NCBI GenBank assembly: GCA_028583605.1
Contig: CM053331.1
Location: 9,594,857 to 9,658,856 of the forward strand
Origin: Dastarcus helophoroides
Lineage: Eukaryota; Arthropoda; Insecta; Coleoptera; Bothrideridae
DNA length: 64,000 nt
Direction: 5' to 3'
Below are positions 31,600 to 41,969 of the stretch, one piece after another (the first letter of the stretch is position 1; each line of letters opens with the position of its first letter). The notes beneath the pieces are model-generated. The model saw only the letters and a list, made by a program, of their open reading frames with translations. It ran no database searches and was not told the origin of the DNA. A program made the translations under genes and the position numbers.

Positions 31600-33720
31600 A
31601 AAAACTGCAAGGCTAATTTAAATAAAGAATTTAAAAAGTGTCTGAATTTTAAAAAGACCAAATTAGCATTTTTAAAAATTTGGAAGTTTGGAGCAAGATT
31701 TAGTATTTTTAAAACCCTTACTGTATTTCAAAATTCACAGTAAAGATTTTAGAAAAAAGTTTATATGCCGAGAGAAAAAAGTCATAAATTTCACTTTCAA
31801 TTTAGCATCTTTAAGCGCGAAAAGTTACAAAAATTTTATGAGTCAAGTCTTTCTCAACATGTAAAGTTGAAATGTGGTGACTAAAGGTAAGAAAATTTCT
31901 TATTAAAGTCGAAATTTGGTAATTAATTGCAAAATTGAAATTCCAATCCTAAATTTGAAACGTCAAACTTATTTCCGCAGTTTTCATTTGGAGGTCGAAA
32001 TTTTGAGAAAAAAGTCGAATTTTCGAAATCAAAATATGTCAGCTTAAATTAACAACTTCGAGTTAAACTGGTTAGTTAAAAGTTATGAAAAAAATTCTGA
32101 ATTTTAGGTCCTGAGGTTTAAAAATTCTGAGAGTTTGTGTAAAACTTTGAATTTATGAAAATATCAACATTTTAAACTAAATTTATAAAAGGCATTATTT
32201 GAAAAATTATTAAAAAATATCTTCTTAAAATTATGGTATGCAAGAGATTTTGTATTATTAGTAAAGGGTGAAATATTCAAAATTTTATTCAAATACAGAG
32301 TTTAAACTTTTAAATCCGTAAATATTATTACAAATTTCAAGTTTTTTGTGAAATTTCCTGTTAAATCTCAGAAGATCGTTTATATAAATCTTAATAATTT
32401 TTTTTGAAATGCAAACTTTAAGTCTTAAATTGGACTGCAAAATTCGACATTTTCTATAAAATCGAAAACATAAGGTCGAAACTTTGAATGAAAAATAACA
32501 AAAAATTTCAAGAAAAGTTTAAAATATTCATAAAAAATCTTAAAAATTTAAGTGTAACATTCAAATATTGGCTTTTTTTTCGAAATTTTGACACTTTTGA
32601 TTCCAAAATGTTCGCCTTTTTTTAAATGTAAGCCTCAAACGAAATCCCAAATTAACAAGTAAAGTTTAGGGAAAAATATCGAATATTTGAGGTTTAAATA
32701 AAAATTACAAATTTATGGTGCAAATTCAAGAATAAGAATAAGAACTTTTTAATTTGGAAATATTATGCTTGCCTTAAATATCCTGAGTATGACATAAAAT
32801 TTATTTTTTTCTTAAAATTCCAAGTAAACTCTTATTAATTTTGACACGGTTCCTCAAAATTTTAGCCTTAATCGAAAACTTTCAACTTTTTTCGCAAAAT
32901 TCTAAATCTCAACTTAAATTTTTGGCCTTTCAATGTTAAAAGTTTTACTTTGATATTAAAATTTTGACTTTTTCCTCGAAATATCTGATTCTATACTCGA
33001 AAATTAATGTTTTTTTTTTCATTTTGATTTGAAACCAAAAAAACTACAAATAAAAATAATCTTAAGATTGCAGATTCTTTTGAAACGTATTTTACTTAAA
33101 ACTCCGGCTTTCAATCTTTGATTATTGTATTAAAAATTCAGTTTTTAGGCTTGTACCAGAAATGTTCATTTATTTTTAAATTTAAATCCGAAATGTCATC
33201 ATTTTTTTCAGTAGGATTTCGATACAGTCTTTATTATTGTTTTTTATCGATTTTTTCCTCAAAATGCCAAATTTAATATTTAACTTTTTTCTTAAAATTA
33301 TGACTTAATTTTGACTCAAGGATTTTGACTTTATTGCAAAATTTCAATTCTAATCGCCAAATTTTGACTTTGTTTCGAAATTTTCAGTTGGAAAAGTTAC
33401 ATTTTTGATTTTTTTTTAAAACCAATTTTCTTTTCATAATTTTTTATTTTACGATTTGTAACAAATTTTGTAATTTGTAAACTCGAAAGTTCATGGAAAT
33501 TTTGATTTTAATATAAACTTTAGACTTTTATTGTCAAAAATTCGATTTAAATTTTTACTTCTGTTCCTCGTTCTTCGCTTAAAAACTCAAATTTTCTTTC
33601 TTTGGTCTTATATGTATTTTCCAAACTCCGCCTTTCCAACATTTTTTATAAACTTTGAGTTATTCCAAATTTGGTCCTTTTTCTCACAATTTAAAATTTA
33701 CACTTTGAATATTGTTCTTT
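31600..33720. repeat. Satellite-like block with polarity switch near 32560
   Basis: Purine-orientation units run to about 32550, then pyrimidine-orientation units (TTTCGACACTTTT, TTTTGACTTTTT) to 33720. The switch near 32560-32590 is abrupt. No terminal repeats were found for the block. Confidence 0.7.
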
Positions 33721-33723
33721 TTT

Positions 33724-33895
33724 CGACGCGTTTCGACAGCCAAGCTGTCATCTCCAGTTTCTCTCCGAAGATGATAGCTTGGCTGTCGAAACGCGTTAGA
33801 GCAACCTTTGTGGTGTTTTTTAATCTTTATTGGTTTCAGGGGACAAGTCCTGTATTTCAATTTTTGAAGATAACCAAGGACCAGTCCGTTCCACC
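33724..33895. repeat. Palindromic dispersed repeat, copy C
   Basis: Begins in the centre of the family palindrome: GACGCGTTTCGACAGCCAAG (33725-33744) is mirrored by CTTGGCTGTCGAAACGCGT (33779-33797). It continues through GTGTTTTTTAATC and GGTTTCAGGGGACAAG to ACCAAGGACCAGTCCGTTCC at the right end. The left outer arm is missing, so it is truncated. Confidence 0.8.
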
Positions 33896-33989
33896 AAAAA
33901 GAAGAGTAGTTTTTATTATAAATTTTAAACTCCTTTTGTAAGATTCCTGACTACGGCCCTGCCTACGTATTTCAACAGAACAAAATAGA

Positions 33990-34210
33990 AAAATGAAGCG
34001 GTTAAATTCTACTGGCAAAGCTGGGCAAATTACTTTTAAAAATGAATCATTACATTACCCATTACTTTTTCAGAAAAAGGAATGAAATTACTTCGAACTA
34101 CGTTACCATTGGTTAAAAAGTAATTCAATTGCCCAGTACTTAGGAAAAGGAATTAATTACAAAGCAATAACTTTTTCAATTACTTTTAAATTTTACAATA
34201 TAAACGATAA
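33990..34210. repeat. AATTACTTT-rich internally repetitive segment
   Basis: Contains repeated AATTACTTTT, AGTAATTCAATTGCCCAG and GGAATTAATTAC words in both orientations, unlike the TTTCGAC satellite. Similar TAATTACTTT-rich segments occur in insect MITEs, but no ends or duplication were defined here. Confidence 0.4.
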
Positions 34211-34389
34211 AATATAATGTACAAAATTCATTTTCAATTTAGTAATACAAAATAAACTATCCACTAAACGTAAACAATGGAATGTCAACTTTAGTGCCAT
34301 AAATGTTATGATTTATATTACAGAAAAGATGCTAAATAATAGCCTAGAAAAAAGAATTTATAAAGTTCGTTTTAACGAATACAAAAAAA

Positions 34390-35690
34390 TACAAAATATC
34401 TTTTGAAAATTTCGACTTGTTTTTCAAAATTTTGATTTTGCATTTCGACTTTTTTGGAAAGTCTGAGTTCAAAATTTCGACACTTTTAAACATTTTTATC
34501 CTTTTTTTTCAATCTCGTCTTTTTTCTAATTTTTTTCAAAATGTCTATCACATTTAAATATTTCGACTTTCTTTGAATATGTATACTTTCTGAAGATACC
34601 GGCTTCTATTAAAAACTCCGACTTATATTTTAAAATATTGACCTTTTGACTACTACTATTTTTGTAGAAGTGATGTTTATTGCAGAATTGCACTTTTTAA
34701 ATATATTAACTTATTTTGAAGATTTCGCATTTTTTTTGTTGTTGAAATTTTCGATATTTTAGAATATCCACTTTTATCGTAATTTTGACTTTTCTCGGAA
34801 TTTTCACTTATGTTTGAAAACCTCCACCGCCAAAATTTTGACTCGAAATTTTAACTTAAATATGAAAATTTCGACCTTTTCGACTCCTTTTCGAAATTAA
34901 GATTAATTTTTGAATATATTGACTTTATCTCAAATATTTGCGTTCTGTAGAAAATTTCGACTTTTTTTTTACTTATTTTTTAAAATTTCACCTTCTGTTT
35001 AATTTTTCTTCGTATTGAAAATTTAAAGTTGTTCTCAAGATCTATGTATTTTCTGAAAATTACATTTTTGAAAAATCTTACTTTGATTTTTATCCACAAT
35101 TTTTGACATATCTTGGAAATTTCGAATTTAAAATTTTGCATTTTTCTAAATGTCCACATTTTACGAAATTTGACTTGATTTGAAAATTTCAACTCTTTCG
35201 CGATTTCGCCTTTTTTCAAAAATGTCTACTTATTCCAAAATGTCTACTTTTTCTTAAAATTTAAACTTTTTTTTAATTTTTACTAAGTTTTGCCACAAAA
35301 GTTCAAACTTTGCTCAAAATTTCGACCCTTTCAAAATTATCTTTTTTTCGTCATTCTTTTACTGTGAAGTGTTATTTTTAAACTTCGATCTTATTAAAAA
35401 GTTTGCATTTTTTTCCAGAAATTTCGACCGTTGTTCAAAATTCTGTTTATTTCTCTAAGTTCTGCCTATCCAATTTTTTCTTTATTTCAGAAATCTCGAC
35501 TCATGTAAATTTGATTCCTTTTTTGAAAATTCTATCAAAAATTTTACTTTCCTTAATTTTTTTAGAATTTACACCGTTTTTTGAAAATTTCAACCTTTTA
35601 TCATCAAAATTGCGACTTTTACTCTAATATTTGATTTCTAAAGAATTCCGAATTTTTTTTCAAAATTTCGACTTTTTGAAGTTCGAAGAA
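34390..35690 (+). repeat. Satellite-like block, pyrimidine orientation
   Basis: Strong TTTCGACTTTTTT/TTTTTCAAAATTTCGAC units on the plus strand, among the least diverged in the window. The short frames at 34980-35219 and 35403-35627 are compositional. Confidence 0.75.
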
Positions 35691-36957
35691 CCTGACGTTA
35701 TAAATTGCAAATTTACAGCTTTCATTTTAAAAAGGAGGTAAGGCTGAAAAGTTTCGAAAAAAATTCGGAAATATTTTAATTTAAAGTTGGCATTTTGCAC
35801 TTTCAGTTGTTGCCTATTTTGTAAAATTTTGGAGAATTAAATTTCAGAAAACTTTTTATAGAAGATGCTTTCCGTGTCGACATATTTTAGATTTGTAAGT
35901 TTATTAGTTTTGAAGTTTTCGTGATGAGTACGTGCCATTTGGCTTTTATATATAGGTCTCAGTTATTATGTCATTAATTTGACTCACATGTTCAGAAGAC
36001 CCAATAAAGCCAGAAGATGGAACAAAGTTTTTGTTATTCGAAAAAAAAAACGGTTTGAAATTCTACTTTACATGTTGCATGGGGAATACACATTTTTATT
36101 TTTACGATAATAGCCTTGTAGTCACTACTGACCTCTTATTTGTCATAATAAAGAATATTTTTAATCGCCTCTCTCCGTGAGATATATCTTATATGCTGTA
36201 CCTATTGCGAGCTGCGTGTTTTTGTTCAGCAGTTAACTTCTCTATCGCGTTGAAAAAGGTAATGTATTTTTTAACCCCCGCTGAGTTTTATGGGCGCTCA
36301 CAACGGAAGGAAGAGTTTATTTTCGAACAGAAACCGGTGCCCGCTTAAGGATGTCAGAATGTGCCAAACTGCCTCCTTTAAAATAATTATAAAGCGTCAA
36401 TGCACCACCAGGGGGCGATCAATAGGTTCTTGCACGCGACAGTCCTGATTCGCGATAACATCCTACAAGTCTGGGCCGTAAATTAGTGAATATGGGCGTA
36501 TATGAATAGATGACTTTTGCGAATAACACACGGTATTTCGTTCGGTGGTGCATTATTCTAAAACCTTTTAATTATGCGAACAAAAGATCCTATTTTGTGT
36601 ATTGAATGTTTAAATTTATTATAAATATGGGGCAGCGAACGCGTTGGCTTCCCTACATAATTTATGAATTTTTTATCGAGGGTACGATAATATCTACCGC
36701 TTCTTGTAATCATAGCATTAGAAATATTTGAATAATACATTTGCGGCGACCTAGCTCGATTTAAGAAACCTTGTCGCATGGTGCGAACCCCAGCGAGCTT
36801 TACAAATAAGTAAAAAATCGGATCGTCAAAATAATATTGGAACTAGTTCATCATATTTCCATTTTTAGTCATCAGAATTGAGTGCAGCGCCTCTTTCACG
36901 AATACATAGAAAACGTTTTTTTTTTTAGGTGATTTACTGGACGGTAATAGTATATTA
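35691..36957. other. Intergenic stretch, no gene recognised
   Basis: More complex sequence. A minus-strand frame at 36558-36779 (73 codons, very basic) matches nothing I recognise and has no supporting context. The segment 36290-36500 is relatively GC-rich but shows no coding signal I can defend. Confidence 0.4.
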
Positions 36958-36959
36958 TA

Positions 36960-38129
36960 CAGGATGATTTAGTCATAATGGCATTAATTTTAAGAGAAGA
37001 TAGAGAAAAATAAGTATAATACGAATACGTGATTAAAAAAAATTAGGTGTAATTACGCTGAAAAAAAATTTTTAGGATTTTAATTTAAACCACTTTTTAA
37101 GCTGTCACTGACTCCAAAGGTCCCATGCTCGGATAAATAGAAAGAAGGAATTACGGCTGCGCAGTTGGGACTCGGCCGAAACAAATAAACAAAACATTAC
37201 TAGGTTATGTCTAAATAACAATACAAAAAACATTTAATGATCCTGGAGGCACTGATGGTTGCGGAAAAGTCACTGGGTGATCTGCTTTTTTATATAAAAA
37301 TCTGGTAACAACGAATTGCAAAAGAAAGTTACGCGAAAATAAAAAAAAAGTGAAATCGCGAGATGGATATAAAAGTGGATATCAATGCTGCGAGTAATGT
37401 TACGGGTGCAAGTGGTAAAAGGAGTTAATACTCGAGAGTTATTTCCCGATGTTTTATTATTTGTGACCTATGTGATACGATGGAAATTTCCTAAACCATG
37501 TGTCGTTTACCGACGAATCATCACTTTTTTCATGGGCCCGACAGGCCTTAAATAGTTCGGAAAAGAGGCACTCGAGTATAAATGTAAGTACACTGCACTT
37601 ATTCTGACTGTTGGCTATCGTTGACATATTTTTTTTATAAACAACAACCTAATTGCTAACCAACGTTAATATGCTTCAAAATTAAATAAACCAGTGCGTC
37701 GTATCGTTATTTATTTTGTAGAATTAATATTTTAGTTTGAGTGGTTTGTGTTCGTTTACTTTGAATTTTCGTTTTACTCTTTATCAGATCCAATAATTAA
37801 CGAAACAAAAATGTAGAAAGTTTTAAGTGTATGAAAATACAAATACTTATTCGGCAAAATAAATAATAGAAATTTGTTGCCCATTAATTAGCGATGTTTC
37901 GCCTTCGCCAGTCCAGCTTATTAGCAGCTGGTGAATAAATGATAACGTGATAAGTTCTGTTGCCGAAAAGTATTTAATGTGGTCAGTAGCTCCGGGCTTT
38001 TGGTGGTCAGTGGGTTTCTTTTGGTCTATTTTAAAGAGTCAAATAAAATTTTTTTTTTCGATTTTCTGTCTTTACTTTGCCTTCCAAACACGTAGTTCAA
38101 ATTAATGCCATTATGACCGAATTATCCTG
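36960..38129 (+). mobile_element. Tc1/mariner-type element remnant, 1.17 kb, TA TSD
   Basis: The left terminus CAGGATGATTTAGTCATAAT is matched on the right by ATTATGACCGAATTATCCTG; each continues inward with GGCATTAATTT in mirrored form. TA precedes and follows (36958-36959, 38130-38131). The interior retains one recognisable transposase scrap at 37497-37583. Length suggests large deletions relative to an autonomous element. Confidence 0.8.
37497..37583 (+). pseudogene. Transposase fragment with first catalytic Asp (FTDE)
   Basis: The plus-strand frame starting at 37497 reads HVSFTDESSLFSWARQAL and onward for about 29 codons without a stop. FTDE followed by Ser and aromatic residues is the usual setting of the first catalytic Asp (codon 37512-37514) in Tc1/mariner-type DDE enzymes. 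The preceding bases fit the RWKFPK-type lead-in only after a one-base shift. HTH and second catalytic regions were not found, so this is a remnant. Confidence 0.6.
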
Positions 38130-38131
38130 TA

Positions 38132-38951
38132 TATCTAGTAGTAAAAGCAAAACATTCTCGAACGATAATTTAAACCGAGGCTAACAAACATCGAAGCCCG
38201 GGAATGTGTTTTTACTACGAAGTATGTACACCATTTTTTTTGAAATCGCAATCAATTTTATTTAGATTGAGAAATATTTATAAATCTATGACATTTTGTT
38301 ATCATTTGTCATTGTCAACGTTACCTTCTTTCTCTGCTTAGGACGGAAAACAAATTATTTGGACTGTTTTGTGATGATTTCTTGGCAACGGTCTAAAATA
38401 CTCTAATAACGTATTTTGGGATGTGAAATTGCATCCAAAAAGTAGGCATTTCCTACGGATTTCAGAATAAACTTCTTTGTAACGGAACATTTATCCACTC
38501 TAAATTTCGACTTCTTTCTGAAAGTTTACAGCTTAAATTTGAAAATTATTCTAAATTAACTAAAATCTAAACTTTAGGATCGAAATTTCGGGCTATAGTT
38601 TAAATCTGTTTCATAAAATTTTCGCCTTTTTAATTTTATTCCGATAGTTTCACAATAAAGAGAGACTCCTGTTATAGTACAAAACTACAAATTTCAGCTC
38701 TAAAATTTGTAATTTCGTCTAAATCAGAGTTTCACCCGATTGTGCACCAAAAAGAAAACAAAAACATTGGCCAAAACTAGCCAAAATCGTATTTGGAAGA
38801 CAAAAAGTGAAAAAAATCTACCCTTTAAAAGAGAAGTAAATTAACCTTAAAACTTTCCTAATATGACGCTACTAATCGCAACAAATGGTCTGTAACTTCA
38901 TATCATGTTATCCTGCTCAACAGATGCACAGATAAGACAGGCTGGCTAAAG
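38132..38951. other. Intergenic stretch with weak satellite trace
   Basis: Ordinary sequence to about 38490, then a short pyrimidine-orientation satellite trace to about 38640. The 8-bp duplication of the following hAT-like element ends this stretch (38944-38951). Confidence 0.4.
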
Positions 38952-39149
38952 CAGTGGTCGGCACACTTTTAAACCGAAAGAGCCAGCCGCAATAAAAAAA
39001 TTGATTTCTTAAATTTCAAAGAGTTACAAATCTCTATTTCTGATTTTACAATTTATTTCAAAATTAAGTCAGATAAATCAGACAAAATATGGGACAGAGA
39101 AAGAGACCCCTCACACTCATGTAGTGAAACGAAAATATATTCAGCCCAA

Positions 39150-39556
39150 AAGACTTTTTATTTCTCAAAATTTAGACCTTTACTTCAAAATTTGACTTTT
39201 TTCGTAATTCCGACTTTTTTAACTCTTCTCTATATTAGTCTTCCTTTTTTAATATCTATTTTGTTCCTAAAATTAGACTTTTACCCAAGACAATTTGTGA
39301 AAATGTTTATTTTTTTCTATTCGACTTTCTGGAAGATTCGACGTATTTCTCAAAGATTTATCTTTTTCGATTTTTTCATAAAAAAAGTAAAAATTTAAAA
39401 TAATTGGAGATGTTAAGTAAAATAGTTTTTGAAGATTTCGATCCTTTTTTGAATGTTTTCGTTTTTCTAAATTTAGATCTACTCTCAAATTTAACTTTTT
39501 CCTAAAATTACATTTTTTCGACTTGGTTCTAAATTGTGGCTTTTTGTAGAACTTTC
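39150..39556 (+). repeat. Satellite-like cargo, left part
   Basis: Pyrimidine-orientation units (TTTGACTTTTTTCG, TTCGATTTTTTC) between the left hAT-like end and the nested fold-back element. The same orientation continues after that element at 41970. Confidence 0.7.
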
Positions 39557-40127
39557 TACAGGGTGAGTCACTGAGCGGGAATCGGTCTTTGGTAGGCGTA
39601 TCGTTCAAAATATCGAAAAATGTTTCGAATAAAAGTTGTTCGAAATAAAGTTCTCCACAACCTAAAATTATTGCCGGCCTTCCGGTTGCATCGGAAATGA
39701 ACACAACTTTCTTATTTTAAATAGAACACCCTATGTATTTTTACATTTTTGGATTCCTTGTTAAAAATGAATATGAATTTATTAAGACGACATAGGCCCT
39801 TAGTTGAACCGTTTTCGCCTAATTTAATTTTTTTGGTCTCAATTCTTCAGTTGTTCAAACATGCATAACTTAATTTTTTCAAATGGAACCACCTATCTTG
39901 GATTATCTTATCGGATGCGAAATTAAATTACCTTTTTTTGGTACCAGGTATTGCCACCTCCGTCCAATAATTTTTGAGAAATTTAGAATTTTGTAAAAAT
40001 TTTAATTAATTTCGTATTATCGCGTTAGCCCTGGATGTCGCGGTTTTGTTTCGTCTCGTTTGTCCGGCAATAACTGACAGTTTATCTCATTGTTGTCGCG
40101 AGGTCTTGGTATTAGTACTGAAAGACA

Positions 40128-40680
40128 ATGTTTTCTCAAGAAGAATTGGTCGATATGGTTTACGCCTTGGGCAGTGCTGACAGAAATCCATTTCTTGCCT
40201 CAAGAATTTATGCCCAACGCTTTGCCGATCGGAGACATCCAAATTCAGCGGCATTCGCTAAATTGAGAGAGAGGTTTGAGCGAACTGGTAGTACGAAATA
40301 CGAGAAAAAGGAGCGTAGAAAACCAAGTTTTAGTAGCGGCTGCTGTTGTCCAAGATCCGCATTTAAGTACCAGAATAATAAGCACGGAATTACAAATAAG
40401 TCAAACCTCGGTTTCACGAATCTTGCGTAAAAATAAGTTTCATCCGTATCGTGTCCAGCTAGTACAGGAACTCAATCAAGCTGATTTCAACAACCGAATG
40501 CAGTTTTGTGAGTGGGCGTTACGAAAACTACAAGAACAAAATGACTTTTTGGACAATATACTAAGACATGATGGACCGGGTTCGTGTTGCTTTCCAAAAT
40601 ATCAATGAAAACGTCTTGGTGGATGTGAACAATTCTTTGCTACAGAGACTGCGCATTTGCCATCGTGAAGCTGGTGTTAT
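40128..40680 (+). pseudogene. Tc1-like transposase, left copy: N- and C-terminal parts, DDE core deleted
   Basis: The start MFSQEELVDMVYALG at 40128 and the AQRFADRRHPNSAAFAKLR segment resemble the DUF4817-type N-terminal domain of insect Tc1/mariner-like transposases. A shift near 40324 moves to the frame with VQDPHLSTRIISTELQISQT and VSRILRKNKFHPYRVQ, a second helix-turn-helix, and on to EWALRKLQEQNDFLDNIL. The shift results from loss of 20 bases between two AAAACCAA repeats still present in the right copy. After DNIL the sequence jumps (about 40562) to DRVRVAFQNINENVLVDV, typical of the extreme C-terminus, so the catalytic core is gone. Confidence 0.82.
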
Positions 40681-40764
40681 TATTACCATTGTTTATGTAT
40701 TCTTCTTAATATTTGTTGCAACTTACTGTTACCGATTTGTTTATTGTTTATTTACTTTCTTTAA

Positions 40765-41227
40765 TGCTTTACACTGAAATCCAATGATGATTTTCAGTAT
40801 GGTGGTGTATCGTTTCCTTCCCACGAAGCGGTTCTTAAAAATGTTTGTACATTCGTCGGTAAATAGTCCAATGTCCGAAACGGTCATTTTGTTCCGGCAG
40901 GTTATGTAACGTCCATTCACACAACTGCATCGATTGTTAGTCAGCTTGATTGAGTTCTTGCACTAGCTAGTTGTGCTACGGATGAAACTTGTTTTTACAC
41001 AACAATCATGAAACCGATTTTTGGCTTATTTGTAATGTCACACTTATTCTTCTGGTTCCTAAGTGCGGATCTTGGACAACAGCAGCCGGTACTAAAACTT
41101 GGTTTTCTTCATGCGTCGTTGGTTTTCTACGCTCCTTTTTCTCGTATTTCGTGCTACCAGTTCTCTCAAACCTCTCTCTCAATTTAGCGAATGCCGCAAA
41201 TTCGACCAATTCTTCTTGAGAAAACAT
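40765..41227 (-). pseudogene. Tc1-like transposase, right inverted copy: N-terminal part to first catalytic Asp
   Basis: Read on the minus strand from MFSQEELV at 41227. About 105 bases of the N-terminal domain are missing, joining EELVE to FAAFAKLRERFERTG. The frame then runs intact through ERRKPTTHEENQVLVPAA and QDPHLGTRRISVTLQISQ, where the left copy is shifted. After further stops the region matching the left copy continues (GGAACAAAATGACC) and reaches GLFTDECT, the first catalytic Asp motif (plus-strand 40852-40863), absent from the left copy. Reading ends in the central segment. The two copies carry different lesions. Confidence 0.75.
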
Positions 41228-41969
41228 TGTCTTTCAGTACTAGTACCAAGACCTCGCAACAACAATGAGATAAACTGTCAGTTATTGCCGGACAAACGAG
41301 ACGAAACAAAACCGCGACATCCAGGGCTAACGCGATAATAGGAAATTAATTAAAATTTTTACAAAATTCTAAATTTCTCAAAAATTATTGGACGGAGGTG
41401 GCAATGCCTGGTACCAAAAAAAAGGTAATTTAATTTCGCATCCGATAAGATAATCCAAGGTAGACGGTTCCATTTGAAAAAATTAAGTTATGTATGTTTG
41501 AACAACTGAAGAATTAAGTCGACGGATGTGAAGAAATTTAAGAAATCTTGCTAATAGCAAAGACGTAAACAAATACTTCATTTCTTCCTGAATCCAAAAC
41601 CGTATGCCACACAACTCTAAGTCATTGCGTTTGGAAAATATCGTTAATGGCGTCAAGCTCCGAAATCGTCAAATTTAACCAAAAAAATTTAATTACGCGA
41701 AAACGGTTCAACTGAGGGCCTATGTCATCTTAATAAATTCATATTCATTTTTAACAAGGAATCCAAAAATGTAAAAATACATAGAGTGTTCTATTTAAAA
41801 TAAGAAAGTTGTGTTCATTTCCGGTGCAACCGGAAGGTCACCATATTTAACAATAATTTAAGGTTGTGGAGAACTTTATTTCGAACAACTTTTATTTGAA
41901 ACATTTTTCAAAATTTTGAACAATACGCCTACCAAAGACCGATTCCCGCTTAGTGACTCACCCTGTATA

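Larger units (their letters stand above)
39559..41965. mobile_element. 2.4-kb fold-back Tc1-like element with two inverted half-transposases, TA TSD
   Basis: The ends CAGGGTGAGTCACTGAGCGG (left) and, inward from the right, CAGGGTGAGTCACTAAGCGG are bounded by TA (39557-39558, 41966-41967). The arms mirror each other for about 1 kb: non-coding terminal region (39559 to about 40127), then the N-terminal transposase region, on plus at 40128 onward and on minus from 41227 downward. The centre (about 40565-40800) holds a plus-strand C-terminal scrap. The right arm has an extra segment at about 41515-41690 absent from the left. It inserted into satellite inside the hAT-like element 38952-43815. Confidence 0.85.

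Noticed and set aside
33531..33941. 136-codon frame spanning satellite and palindromic repeat copy C
   Set aside because: It crosses the boundary between two unrelated repeats, so it cannot be one ancestral gene.
36558..36779. 73-codon very basic minus-strand frame
   Set aside because: No family recognised, and no neighbouring exon or element to explain it.
39273..39704. 143-codon minus-strand frame
   Set aside because: It runs from satellite into the terminal repeat of the 39559 element, crossing an insertion boundary.
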